64,000 bases of DNA from Pseudomonas putida (GTDB lineage Bacteria; Pseudomonadota; Gammaproteobacteria; Pseudomonadales; Pseudomonadaceae): positions 682,001 through 746,000 of the forward strand of contig NZ_CP113097.1 in assembly GCF_026625125.1 (NCBI RefSeq). The letters run 5' to 3'. A program made the translations under genes and the position numbers. Of the stretch, positions 39,322 through 47,562 are shown piece after piece. How positions within the stretch are numbered: position 1 is the first letter of the stretch; every line of letters starts with the position of its first letter. The notes below the pieces were generated by a model, which did no database searches, had not been told where the DNA came from, and saw only the letters and a program-made list of their open reading frames with translations.

Positions 39322-39798
39322 TCAACGAAGGTGGGTCAGGGGCAGTTCGGTGCTCGCCAGCACCTGATTGAGCACGAAGCTCGAGCGCACGCTGGTGACG
39401 CCTTCGATGCGGGTCAGGCTGCCCAGGAGCAGCTTCTGGTAGTGATCCATGTCCGGTACCACCACCTTTAGCTGATAGTCGGCGTCCATGCCGGTGACAA
39501 GGCTGCATTCGAGCACCTGTGGCAAGTTGCGGATGGCCGCCTCGAAGGTCTCGAAACGCTCCGGGGTGTGCCGGTCCATGCCGATCAGCACGTAAGCCGT
39601 CAGGCTCAGGCCGAGCTTTTTGCGGTCTAGCAGGGCGACTTGCCGCGAGATATAGCCGTCGTCTTCCAGTTGCTTGACCCGACGCGAGCAGGGGGAGGGC
39701 GACAGGCCAATACGTTCGGCCAGCTCCTGGTTGGAAATGCGCGCATCGCGCTGCAATTCGGCGAGGATGCTCAGGTCGTAGCGGTCAAGCTTGCTCAT
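39322..39798 (-). CDS. Lrp/AsnC family transcriptional regulator
   Basis: A 158-residue regulator with an N-terminal helix-turn-helix (NQELAERIGLSPSPCSRRVKQLE) and a C-terminal RAM/AsnC ligand-binding domain (LVTGMDADYQLKVVVPDMDHY). Such proteins form octamers and respond to amino acids; the ligand is unknown. A plausible promoter lies just upstream. It is followed on the same strand by the DUF2788 gene. Confidence 0.9.
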   Translation of the reverse strand: MSKLDRYDLSILAELQRDARISNQELAERIGLSPSPCSRRVKQLEDDGYISRQVALLDRKKLGLSLTAYVLIGMDRHTPERFETFEAAIRNLPQVLECSLVTGMDADYQLKVVVPDMDHYQKLLLGSLTRIEGVTSVRSSFVLNQVLASTELPLTHLR

Positions 39799-39830
39799 GG
39801 AAAAGGCCTTTTCTGATCGGATTGCGGTGA

Positions 39831-39860
39831 ATTATCGATCCAGGGTTAAAAATTGCGCAA
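39831..39860 (-). promoter_or_regulatory. Sigma-70-like promoter for the Lrp-type regulator
   Basis: Read on the minus strand, TTGCGC (39860-39855) and GATAAT (39836-39831) are separated by 18 bases, ending about 33 bases before the regulator start. Confidence 0.45.
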
Positions 39861-39949
39861 GTGCTATTTATCTGAGCAATCTTCGCAATCCGCTGCCGCC
39901 CCCTGTCACGTATCTTTATCAACAGAATCACTGCCCGGACATCAGTCCA

Positions 39950-40111
39950 CGGCGACGCGCCCTAGGCGGGCGGTCGCGGCCAGCCATCCAACAGGATCCG
40001 CCAGGCCCCCGGGCTACGTACCTCCACAAGAGCGTATGAGGTGAGCCGGCGCCACAAGTGCCGAGCACGGACGACAATTCTCAAAGGGAGGCCACAAGGC
40101 CTCCCTTTTTT
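39950..40111 (+). ncRNA. Candidate small RNA ending in a strong terminator
   Basis: The 394 bp between the Lrp-type regulator and the DUF6515 gene contain no convincing gene on the plus strand, yet they hold a textbook terminator at 40084-40111. Something transcribed rightward must end there. The GC-rich stretch before it has short internal complementarities (for example GTGCCGAGCAC). No known Pseudomonas small RNA was recognised, and the 5' end given here is a guess. Confidence 0.3.
40084..40111 (+). terminator. Strong rho-independent terminator without an obvious gene
   Basis: AAGGGAGGCC-ACAA-GGCCTCCCTT is a perfect 10 bp stem with a tetraloop, followed by TTTT. The orientation of the T-run indicates plus-strand transcripts. 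Confidence 0.88.
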
Positions 40112-40192
40112 CATGGCCGCGATTTCATCTGTTTGTCCGGTACAGGCGCGGTAGACTGGCAGCGTGCCGTTATCTTTACCGTGAGGAACAAC

Positions 40193-41032
40193 ATGAAGTC
40201 GCGCATCTGGCAGTTGGCAGGTGTTGGTTTGCTTGGCGTGAGCATCTGTCTGGGGGCGCAGGCCCAAGGCCCTGACGATGGGCATGGTGGCAATGGCCGG
40301 CAGGATCCCAACGGCAGTTACGAAGGCCGCTCGCCGCTCAACTCGCGCGATGAAGTGCATCAGACCCAGCCCGCCCGCCAGGGCTACTATCAGGATATTC
40401 CCCGGCGCAATGCCGATTACCGGCACTGGGAGGCCGGCGGCCCTGGGCAACGGCCGGGCGGCGACTGGCAGGGGCGGCCGGATGGCCATGGCAATGGTTG
40501 GGGGCCGGGGCCGCAGTACCGCCCTGGGCACAGAGTCGACCGTTTCCCGGACCGCTACTGGAAAGTGCCGTACCGTGGGCAGGACTATTTCTACTCAGGC
40601 GGTTACTGGTACCGGCCGCAGGGCGGCAGCTACATCGTGGTCGCCCCGCCTTACGGGGTGCGGGTCGGCTACCTGCCCTCCTATGCACGTGAAGTGTGGG
40701 TCGGGGGTGCCCTGCTTTTCCTGGTTGCCGATACGTATTACCAGTACCTGGCAGACAGCCGCGAGTACGTGGTGGTCAGCCCACCTGCCGTCGCACCGGC
40801 CCCGGTGGCGCAAGCCCCTTCAAGCACTGCATACGATGTGGTGGCCTACCCGATGCACGGGCAAGGCCAGGAGCAACAGGACCAGGACCGCTACCAGTGT
40901 CACCGGTGGGCGGTGAGCGAGTCCAACTTCGACCCCGCCACCGCACCCAGCGCACCCCCGGCCAACGTTGCAGACCACTATCGGCGGGCGCTGGGGGCCT
41001 GTTTCAGTGGCCGGGGCTACAGCATCAACTGA
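40193..41032 (+). CDS. DUF6515 family exported protein
   Basis: A 279-residue secreted protein with a signal peptide ending near GAQA. The middle is Gly/Arg/Pro/His-rich and low in complexity. The core contains YFYSGGYWYRPQGGSYIVVAPP and VGYLPSYAREVWVGG, typical of DUF6515 proteins, whose function is unknown. The C-terminal region YQCHRWAVSESNFDP followed by YRRALGACFSGRGYS resembles a YMGG-like tail. Ribosome site GAGGA precedes the start. Confidence 0.8.
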   Translation: MKSRIWQLAGVGLLGVSICLGAQAQGPDDGHGGNGRQDPNGSYEGRSPLNSRDEVHQTQPARQGYYQDIPRRNADYRHWEAGGPGQRPGGDWQGRPDGHGNGWGPGPQYRPGHRVDRFPDRYWKVPYRGQDYFYSGGYWYRPQGGSYIVVAPPYGVRVGYLPSYAREVWVGGALLFLVADTYYQYLADSREYVVVSPPAVAPAPVAQAPSSTAYDVVAYPMHGQGQEQQDQDRYQCHRWAVSESNFDPATAPSAPPANVADHYRRALGACFSGRGYSIN

Positions 41033-41035
41033 CCT

Positions 41036-41905
41036 TCAAACGGGGTCGGCATGCACCATCACATCCGCCTGTGGATAACGCTGGCGGATGACCTCAGAAG
41101 CCTGTACGCACAGGGCATGTGCTTCGTGCAACGGCAACTGCCCTGGTAGTTCCAGATGCAGTTGCACGAACCACTGATTGCCCGACACCCTGGTGCGCAG
41201 GTCATGTACACCTTTGACCCCGGCAATGCCCAGCACCAGTTCGACCATGCCCTCGCCGATGTCGCCGGGCAGTTCCTTGTCCATCAGGATTGCCGTGCTT
41301 TCCCGGGCGATCTGCAGTGCACTCCACAGGATGTACAGCGCGATACCCAGGCCAAACAGCGCGTCCAGTTGCGGCCAGCCGTAACGCGCCAGCAGCAAGG
41401 CCAGCAGGATGCTGCCATTGAGCAGCAGGTCAGAGCGATAATGCAGCGAGTCAGCACGCACCGCCGTTGAGCCTGTCACGCGAATGACCTTGCGTTGCAG
41501 CGCCAGCAAAGCGAGCGTCAGTACCAACGACAGCAGCATCACGCCGATGCCGATGGCGGTATCACCCAAGGGTTGTGGCGATTGCAGACGCTCGACGGCC
41601 TGAACCCCGATCAGTACCGCACTCACACCGATGAACACGGCCTGGGCCATGCCTGCCAAGGCCTCTGCCTTGCCGTGGCCGAAGCGATGGTCATCGTCAG
41701 CCGGGCGCAGCGCATAGTGCACCGCGAGCAGGTTGAGGAACGAGGCGACCGCGTCCAGCGCCGAATCGGTCAGCCCGGCCAGCAAGCTGACCGAGCCACT
41801 TAACCACCAGGCCACGGCCTTGCTCAGCACCAGGATGCTGGCCACCGCGAGCGACGCGCGGGTGGCCAGGCGTAGCAGGCGCTCGTTTTCAGCCGAGGTG
41901 ATCAT
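41036..41905 (-). CDS. Cation diffusion facilitator (FieF/YiiP-like exporter)
   Basis: A 289-residue inner-membrane antiporter with six membrane helices and a C-terminal cytoplasmic metal-binding domain. The metal site residues are in LTDSALD (helix 2) and HYRSD (helix 5), and HRFGHGKAEA is typical of FieF. The Asp/Asp/His/Asp pattern suggests Zn, Fe or Co. In P. aeruginosa a gene at the same position next to hrpB is an iron/cobalt exporter (AitP); substrate here is inferred. Confidence 0.9.
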   Translation of the reverse strand: MITSAENERLLRLATRASLAVASILVLSKAVAWWLSGSVSLLAGLTDSALDAVASFLNLLAVHYALRPADDDHRFGHGKAEALAGMAQAVFIGVSAVLIGVQAVERLQSPQPLGDTAIGIGVMLLSLVLTLALLALQRKVIRVTGSTAVRADSLHYRSDLLLNGSILLALLLARYGWPQLDALFGLGIALYILWSALQIARESTAILMDKELPGDIGEGMVELVLGIAGVKGVHDLRTRVSGNQWFVQLHLELPGQLPLHEAHALCVQASEVIRQRYPQADVMVHADPV

Positions 41906-41930
41906 GCCGTGGGGGGCTTCCTTGCAGGTA

Positions 41931-42350
41931 TCAGGCTGCCGGCACCAGGCCGAACGCTGCCAGTTGCTCGACGCTGCCGCGATGCTGGATCAACCGTGGG
42001 TCGTCCAGCGGCAGGCGCTGGCCCAGTTCGCTTTCGAGAATGGCTTGCAGCTTGAGGTTGTCGACCTTGCCATCGGGCTTGATGGCCTCGCGCAGTTTCT
42101 CTGGCGCTACCTGTGCCGTGGTGCCCCCGGGGTAGTAGATGGCGCCGGTGGCGAAGTCGACACCGAAGGCAATCAGGCCCGGGATCACGTAGAACAGAAT
42201 ACCGATGGCATCGAGGGCGACGATTACCGGGTCGACCTTGCCTTCGATCTGCCCGCGGCGATCAGGGTAGAACAGCGTGCCACAGGCCGTCAGCTGGGTC
42301 AGCAAGGTGGCGATGAGGGCGCCACCGATGACGCGGGATGGGATGCGCAT
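41931..42350 (-). CDS. Small lipoprotein of unknown function
   Basis: A 139-residue protein with signal peptide and lipobox (LTAC, then GTLFYPDRRGQIEGKVDP). A second hydrophobic stretch (LDAIGILFYVIPGLIAFGVD) follows, then a charged C-terminal half. Proteins of this layout sit between the cation exporter and hrpB in other pseudomonads. No function is known. It is divergent from hrpB. Confidence 0.75.
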   Translation of the reverse strand: MRIPSRVIGGALIATLLTQLTACGTLFYPDRRGQIEGKVDPVIVALDAIGILFYVIPGLIAFGVDFATGAIYYPGGTTAQVAPEKLREAIKPDGKVDNLKLQAILESELGQRLPLDDPRLIQHRGSVEQLAAFGLVPAA

Positions 42351-42466
42351 TTGAATCTCCGAAGAAAGTTGCCACAAGGTGGACGATACGCCGGCACCTG
42401 ATGCTAAGACCATGATAGAGCAGGCTGGGTTCGCCGTTATACTCGCCAGACTGTTCGAGGACCACC

Positions 42467-44992
42467 ATGATTTCTTTACCAATCGATGCCGCCCTGCCAG
42501 CTTTGCGCCATGCCCTGGAAAACCGTCACGAAGCGGTGCTCGAGGCCCCGCCCGGCGCCGGCAAGACCACCCGTGTGCCGCTGGCGTTGTTGAGTGAAAC
42601 CTGGCTGGCCGGGCAGACCATCGTGATGCTGGAACCCCGCCGCCTGGCCGCACGCGCGGCGGCCGAACGGCTGGCCAGCGAGCTGGGCGAAAAAGTCGGC
42701 GAAACCGTGGGCTACCGCATTCGCCTGGACAGCAAGGTCGGGCCCGGTACGCGTATCGAGGTGGTCACCGAAGGCATCCTGGCGCGCCGGCTCCAAGATG
42801 ACCCTGCACTGGACGGGGTGGGCTTGGTCATCTTCGATGAGTACCACCTTCGAAACCTTGACTCTGACCTTGCACTGGCTCTGTGCCTGAGTGCCCGCGA
42901 ACTGCTGCGTGATGAGCCCCCGCTGAAGCTGCTCCTGATGTCCGCAACACTGGAGGGTGCTCGCCTTTCAAAGGTGTTGAATGATGCGCCTGTGGTCACC
43001 AGTGAAGGGCGGATGTATCCGGTCTCGACGGTTTGGGGTAGCCCCTATCAGCCGGGCGAGCGAATCGATGCGCGAGTCACAGACACCTGCTTGGCCGCCA
43101 TCAATGAACAGTCGGGAGGAAGCGTTCTGGTTTTCCTTCCTGGGCAGGCAGAGATTCGGCGGGTGGCAGAAGACCTCAAGGAGCAGCTGAGCAGCCGTCC
43201 AGATGTGATCGTATGCCCACTGTATGGTGACCTCGATCTGAACGCCCAGCGTGCTGCTATTGACCCGGCACCCAAGAACTCCCGGAAGATCGTACTGGCC
43301 ACGAACATCGCCGAGACCAGCTTGACCATCGAAGGCGTCCGGGTCGTGGTGGACAGTGGTCTTGAGCGAGTGCCGAAGTTCGATCCTCGCAGTGGCATGA
43401 CCCGACTCGACACGCAGCGCATCTCGAAGGCCAGTGCTACCCAGCGTGCGGGGCGGGCAGGGCGCTTGGAGCCAGGCGTGTGCTATCGCCTGTGGTCGGA
43501 ATCGCAGCACGAGCAAATGGCCGGCTACAGTACCCCAGAGATCTTGCAAGCTGATCTCGCAGCCCTGGCTCTGCAGCTGGCCCGGTGGGGAATGAAGCCG
43601 GAAGAGATGACCTGGCTCGACAAACCTCCATCAGCTCCTTTCGGCCAAGCCAGAGACCTGTTGAAGCGCCTGGGCGCGCTCGACGATGCAGGACAGCTCA
43701 CACCGCACGGTTCGGCCATGAGCGAGCTTCCGGCGCATCCACGGATCGCTCACCTGCTCATCAAAGGCAATGCGATGGGCCTGGATGACCTAGCGTGCAA
43801 CATCGCGGCGCTGCTGGGTGAGAAGGACATCCAGCGTGGAGCAGGTGCCGACCTTCACACCAGGCTGAGTGCCCTCTCAGGCGAGCAACATTCACGTCGA
43901 AGTGGCGGTTCCCTCCAGCGGGTAAAGCAGTCTGCTCGGCAGTACCGATCCCTGCTGCGTGGGAAGGCCTCCAGCCCTGTCAGCGAGCCCGATCACCCAA
44001 GATGGGTAGGTTGTCTCCTGGCGTTCGCATACCCTGATCGAATCGGCCTGCAGAGGCGTGCAAGTGCATCCGAATACCGTCTCTCCAACGGACGTGCTGC
44101 GGTGTTTTCAGAGCCCGATGCACTCACCAAGCACGAGTGGCTGGTGGTGGCCGACCTGGGTAGCCGGCAAGGGCAGCGCGAAGAGCGGATCTACCTGGCG
44201 AGTGATCTCGATCCGGCCTTGTTCGATGACGAGCTGGCTGACCTTGTTGGGTCTGTCGATGAGGTCGACTGGGACGAGAGGGAAGGTGTTCTGAAGGCTG
44301 AGCGGCAGTTGAAGGTTGGGCAGCTGATCTTGTCGACGAAAGCCCTGCCGAGTCTTGATGAGCAAACCCGTTCGCTGGCCCTGGTCAACCTGGTGAGGCG
44401 CAAGGGCATCGAGCTCCTGCCGTGGAACCCGGAGCTTCGGCAGTGGCAGGCGCGGGTCGATCTACTGCGTCAGCTGGACATCCAGAATGGTCAGGCAGAG
44501 AGCAAATGGCCTGATCTCAGCGATGCCAATCTTCTCGACACACTCGAAGAGTGGCTCACTCCGTACCTGGCCAAAGTCACGAGGCTCAGCCACTTCAGCC
44601 AGTTGGATCTGCCGTCGATAGTCAGAAATCTCCTGCCGTGGCCGCTTCCACAGGAGCTGGAGAGCCTGGCGCCTCAGGCGATTCAGGTGCCGTCCGGCTC
44701 GAATATCCGCATCGACTACTTGCAGCATCCGCCAATCCTCGCAGTGCGGCTGCAGGAGCTGTTTGGCCTGGCAGAGACACCACGCATAGCCCAGGGCAAG
44801 CAGCCGTTGATTCTCCATCTACTGTCGCCGGCTCGTAGGCCAGTGCAGGTTACCCAGGATCTCGCCAACTTCTGGCGCAGCACCTATGTCGAGGTGAAAA
44901 AAGATCTCAAAGGTAGATACCCCAAGCATTATTGGCCTGAAGATCCATTGGTTGCTGAAGCGACGGCCAGAGCGAAGCCTAGGAAACCTTGA
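42467..44992 (+). CDS. hrpB: ATP-dependent helicase HrpB (mosaic allele)
   Basis: An 841-residue DEAH-type helicase. Walker A is APPGAGKTTR, motif III is LLMSATLEG, motif V is VLATNIAETSLTIEGVRVVVD and motif VI is SATQRAGRAGR; the HrpB-specific C-terminal domain is present to the end (RSTYVEVKKDLKGRYPKHYWPEDP). Motif II (residues 124-130) reads DEYHLRN instead of the usual DEFHERS. The first ~370 bp have high GC and typical codons; after that GC falls to around 55-60% and codon use changes, suggesting allele replacement by recombination. RNA substrate and role are not well defined in pseudomonads. Confidence 0.9.
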   Translation: MISLPIDAALPALRHALENRHEAVLEAPPGAGKTTRVPLALLSETWLAGQTIVMLEPRRLAARAAAERLASELGEKVGETVGYRIRLDSKVGPGTRIEVVTEGILARRLQDDPALDGVGLVIFDEYHLRNLDSDLALALCLSARELLRDEPPLKLLLMSATLEGARLSKVLNDAPVVTSEGRMYPVSTVWGSPYQPGERIDARVTDTCLAAINEQSGGSVLVFLPGQAEIRRVAEDLKEQLSSRPDVIVCPLYGDLDLNAQRAAIDPAPKNSRKIVLATNIAETSLTIEGVRVVVDSGLERVPKFDPRSGMTRLDTQRISKASATQRAGRAGRLEPGVCYRLWSESQHEQMAGYSTPEILQADLAALALQLARWGMKPEEMTWLDKPPSAPFGQARDLLKRLGALDDAGQLTPHGSAMSELPAHPRIAHLLIKGNAMGLDDLACNIAALLGEKDIQRGAGADLHTRLSALSGEQHSRRSGGSLQRVKQSARQYRSLLRGKASSPVSEPDHPRWVGCLLAFAYPDRIGLQRRASASEYRLSNGRAAVFSEPDALTKHEWLVVADLGSRQGQREERIYLASDLDPALFDDELADLVGSVDEVDWDEREGVLKAERQLKVGQLILSTKALPSLDEQTRSLALVNLVRRKGIELLPWNPELRQWQARVDLLRQLDIQNGQAESKWPDLSDANLLDTLEEWLTPYLAKVTRLSHFSQLDLPSIVRNLLPWPLPQELESLAPQAIQVPSGSNIRIDYLQHPPILAVRLQELFGLAETPRIAQGKQPLILHLLSPARRPVQVTQDLANFWRSTYVEVKKDLKGRYPKHYWPEDPLVAEATARAKPRKP

Positions 44993-45167
44993 GGTTTGGG
45001 TGTGCCCTGCGGGAGCGGCTGTCGTGAATCGAGCTACTGCGTTTCTCGACCCTTACGGGCTTCCATCCTCACGCTTGGCGCGCTCCGCTTGTTCTTCAGC
45101 ATGGTGCTTAGACCAGGCCGCTAGCCGTTACGACCTAGCTGCCTGTTTTTCTGCGTTTTCAGGCTAG

Positions 45168-46085
45168 TTATTCGACTGGCCCGAGATCACGCTCAAGCAA
45201 CTTCAGGAAAATTTCGATGAGGCCTGACGCATAACGTGCCTCTGTTACAAGCTCCTCTTCATCCGCGCCTTTTCCGAGCATAAACTGAGCATACGATTTA
45301 GGCCCAATCAGGTCGTGCCCCTCTGTCTTCAAGGTGCTGCAGAATCTCTCTTTCAGTGCGATCCGACATGCCTTGATGGCTTCTGCATGCAAGCCAGACT
45401 TCGCTCGCGCAACAAACTGGCCCACTACATCTTCGAGAGGACCGGCATAACGCATCACGTGAATCAGGTCGCCGGAGTCTTTCTTCTCTGCGCGACTGTG
45501 AAATGCCAAGGCTTTGAGGATGATGAATGCCGGGACGTCAGCGTAATGTACGGTCTCGATGGTCACACCTCGATCACCGAGCATTTCCGCCTCAATTTTT
45601 CTCGACTCGTACCAGTCATGCACAATTTCCATGTGCTGTACTGAGAGTGCTGAAACATCCTCACCGTCGAGTGCAGCAATTTTGCTTGGTGGGCAGTCAT
45701 CGGTTGAGCCTCTGAGGAATTCAACCAAAACGACTTGCTTGGCAGAAATCTGATACTCCCACCGCCATGCTGTGTCCCAGCCATTTTTTGGATCAACCCA
45801 TCGTTTGAATCCGCGAGCCAGCAGTTGCTTGGACAGAGAAGTATAGTTTCCGGATGCTAGCACTGAGAGATTAAGCGCAACGTCGACATCAGATGTACCA
45901 AAGTGGGCCGGTACATCTGGGTACTGTTCAGGCGTCAAATACCTCGGCACCAAGCCGCCTACCAGGCGGATAGTATCCTTCAGTGAACCGAAGGCGCTGA
46001 GGAGGGTGACCAGGACTTGCTCACAGGTATGTGTATGTGCAGCACTGTATCCATCAGCCGACTGTGGTTTGGCTCCTACTGCCAC
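45168..46085 (-). CDS. Nucleotidyltransferase toxin-like protein (AbiEii-type)
   Basis: A 305-residue protein with a DNA polymerase beta-type nucleotidyltransferase core. Motif I is LVGGLVPRYL (Gly43-Gly44) followed by TSDVDVAL with Asp66 and Asp68; a third acid is probably Glu122 in VVLVEFLRG. This is the layout of AbiEii toxins, which transfer nucleotides to tRNA or other targets. The start is GTG with AAAGGTG inside the last codons of the gene upstream, one base from its stop, so translation is coupled. GC is about 50%, well below the surroundings. Active toxicity is inferred, not shown. Confidence 0.65.
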   Translation of the reverse strand: MAVGAKPQSADGYSAAHTHTCEQVLVTLLSAFGSLKDTIRLVGGLVPRYLTPEQYPDVPAHFGTSDVDVALNLSVLASGNYTSLSKQLLARGFKRWVDPKNGWDTAWRWEYQISAKQVVLVEFLRGSTDDCPPSKIAALDGEDVSALSVQHMEIVHDWYESRKIEAEMLGDRGVTIETVHYADVPAFIILKALAFHSRAEKKDSGDLIHVMRYAGPLEDVVGQFVARAKSGLHAEAIKACRIALKERFCSTLKTEGHDLIGPKSYAQFMLGKGADEEELVTEARYASGLIEIFLKLLERDLGPVE

Positions 46086-46086
46086 G

Positions 46087-47184
46087 TTACACCTTTAAAA
46101 TATCTTCACGAAATTGGGCCGCAAGCTCTGCGTTTCGTCCACGGCCATTTAGGAGGTCAAGGTACTGTATGAAAGGACTCGCGAAAAAAGCTTGTTCAGT
46201 GTGCGAATACTCCTGGAAGAGTTCGCTGGCTCCTGAGCGCTCGATCAAAACAACGTTCGCACCTTTTTCGGCTGGTTTAAGACCAAGCTTTTCAGCAACT
46301 CGCTCAGCTTTTGTCGGTACTATGATTTCTGCAATATCGACATGAGTGAGTAGGGGGGACAGACGATTGGCAGCGATAGCGCCTGTGAACGCTACCGACA
46401 AACCATCTCGTTGGTCACGATCATTCCAGCTCATGTTTGAGGACAATTCCTCGACAAGCTTTTTAGGGTTTTGGCAGAAAAAGTACCATCGAGAAATTTG
46501 TTGCCTGCGTTTTGCCCATGCTTCGGCCCAGGCATCCAGCAGCTCTGTAGGTCTTATGAGCCGACGAACTCGATGTCGCCCCTCTCCTTGGGATTCTACC
46601 CAACCAAGACGCTCTAGCGCTTGGAGCAAATTAGACACGGTAGCGCCAGAGGTTTGGGAAAGCTCAACTACCTGCTGACCATGAAACCAATCCCTATCCA
46701 TGTGAAGGAGGGTATGGATGATTTTCTCACGTGAACCTTTGAACACATCCACTTCTCGGAGTGCGCCTTTGGTCGCAGACTTACCTTTTTCGATGTTGAC
46801 TAGCCAGTTTCGATGCTTGAAGAACAGTGTGCCACTCGCATCAAAGAAGCTCACTCCACGGTTTCTGAGTTCGTCCCGCGCTCCTTTGCTGATGTGTTCG
46901 GCAAGGAAAATGGGCACCATGTCAGAAGCATTCTTCGTCCGGCTCTGATGCCCATGCAGATCCCACAGTGCATCCTTGATGTCCCGTGGATACGCTTCTT
47001 TCTTGATGGCGAATACTAGACGCCAGTCGCCCTCGGGGGTATTAAGGTGACCCATGGCATCCGGCTCCCAAGGCTCGCCCTCGGGATTGATCTTGATAGC
47101 TGACAGCGCTGATCCTGTGGCCTCCTCAAATGCCTCAGCGAAGGCGCTCATCAGCGGTTCATGCTTTTCGAAATCGTAATTCAT
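46087..47184 (-). CDS. AbiEi-like antitoxin / winged-helix regulator
   Basis: A 365-residue protein with three parts. Residues about 10-135 resemble a degenerate PD-(D/E)XK-like domain (GDWRLVFAIKKEA, MVPIFLAEHISKGARDELR, VSFFDASGTLFF). Residues 152-208 are a winged helix-turn-helix (REKIIHTLLHMD...GATVSNLLQALERLGWVE). The C-terminal part contains VAFTGAIAANRLSPLL, as in AbiEi/COG4861 antitoxins. It precedes the nucleotidyltransferase gene, the order of type IV toxin-antitoxin operons in which the antitoxin also represses the promoter. Three palindromes lie directly upstream. The AT-rich composition suggests transfer. Confidence 0.65.
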   Translation of the reverse strand: MNYDFEKHEPLMSAFAEAFEEATGSALSAIKINPEGEPWEPDAMGHLNTPEGDWRLVFAIKKEAYPRDIKDALWDLHGHQSRTKNASDMVPIFLAEHISKGARDELRNRGVSFFDASGTLFFKHRNWLVNIEKGKSATKGALREVDVFKGSREKIIHTLLHMDRDWFHGQQVVELSQTSGATVSNLLQALERLGWVESQGEGRHRVRRLIRPTELLDAWAEAWAKRRQQISRWYFFCQNPKKLVEELSSNMSWNDRDQRDGLSVAFTGAIAANRLSPLLTHVDIAEIIVPTKAERVAEKLGLKPAEKGANVVLIERSGASELFQEYSHTEQAFFASPFIQYLDLLNGRGRNAELAAQFREDILKV

Positions 47185-47289
47185 TGCTACCCCTGCGCCG
47201 AAAGCTTGGACGAGCCTCCGTCCATTTCTTAGCTCAAAGCTACTCTAGATTTTAAAAAAATCAACGCTTGGTTCGGTTTTTGGCTCATT

Positions 47290-47414
47290 TTTCCTGAGCA
47301 GGAAATCAAGCGAAATGAGCCTTGGATTCGGCATTTTACCTATTTTCCTGATCAGGAAATCAAGTGAAATGACGTCTTGATTCCGTGCATTGGCTATTTT
47401 TCCTGTACAGGAAA
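47290..47414. promoter_or_regulatory. Three palindromic operator-like repeats upstream of the AbiE-like operon
   Basis: TTTCCTG-NN-CAGGAAA occurs at 47290-47305 (spacer AG), 47344-47359 (AT) and 47399-47414 (TA). Centres are 54 and 55 bp apart. Each is followed by ATCAAG, and the first two also share GAAATGA and a following TTGATTC/TTGGATTC, so the repeat unit is about 54 bp long. A decayed fourth unit (ATCAACGCTTGGTTCGG) may lie at about 47260-47277. They are probably operators for the winged-helix protein. Confidence 0.75.
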
Positions 47415-47446
47415 TCAAGAAAATCTAAAGAACGATATGGTTAACG

Positions 47447-47562
47447 TTTGTGATCGGCGTGGTTGTTTACACCGAGCGGCGGGGCGATGTGGTCCGCATC
47501 ACCTCCGCCCGAAGGCCACCAAACAGGAGGCCAAACGCTATGTCGAAAGCATCGAAAACTGA
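47447..47562 (+). pseudogene. brnT: Truncated and frameshifted brnT toxin remnant
   Basis: Only the C-terminal end of a BrnT-type ribonuclease toxin is left. Frame one reads FVIGVVVYTERRGDVVRITSAR, matching the end of BrnT. After a single missing base near 47512, the neighbouring frame continues KATKQEAKRYVESIEN and stops at 47562. The 5' two-thirds of the gene, including the catalytic residues, are absent, replaced by the promoter region of the AbiE-like operon. It overlaps the brnA start as intact brnT genes normally do. Confidence 0.75.

Noticed and set aside
44993..45167. Attachment site or tRNA fragment at the left end of the accessory block
   Set aside because: No tRNA fold or direct repeat shared with the right boundary near 47440 could be found by eye; only a short hairpin (CTAGC...GCTAG) after the toxin-like gene.
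47185..47446. CRISPR-like reading of the three 54 bp repeats
   Set aside because: Only three units, palindromic cores, spacers that share sequence with each other, and a position directly upstream of a DNA-binding protein; operators are a better explanation.
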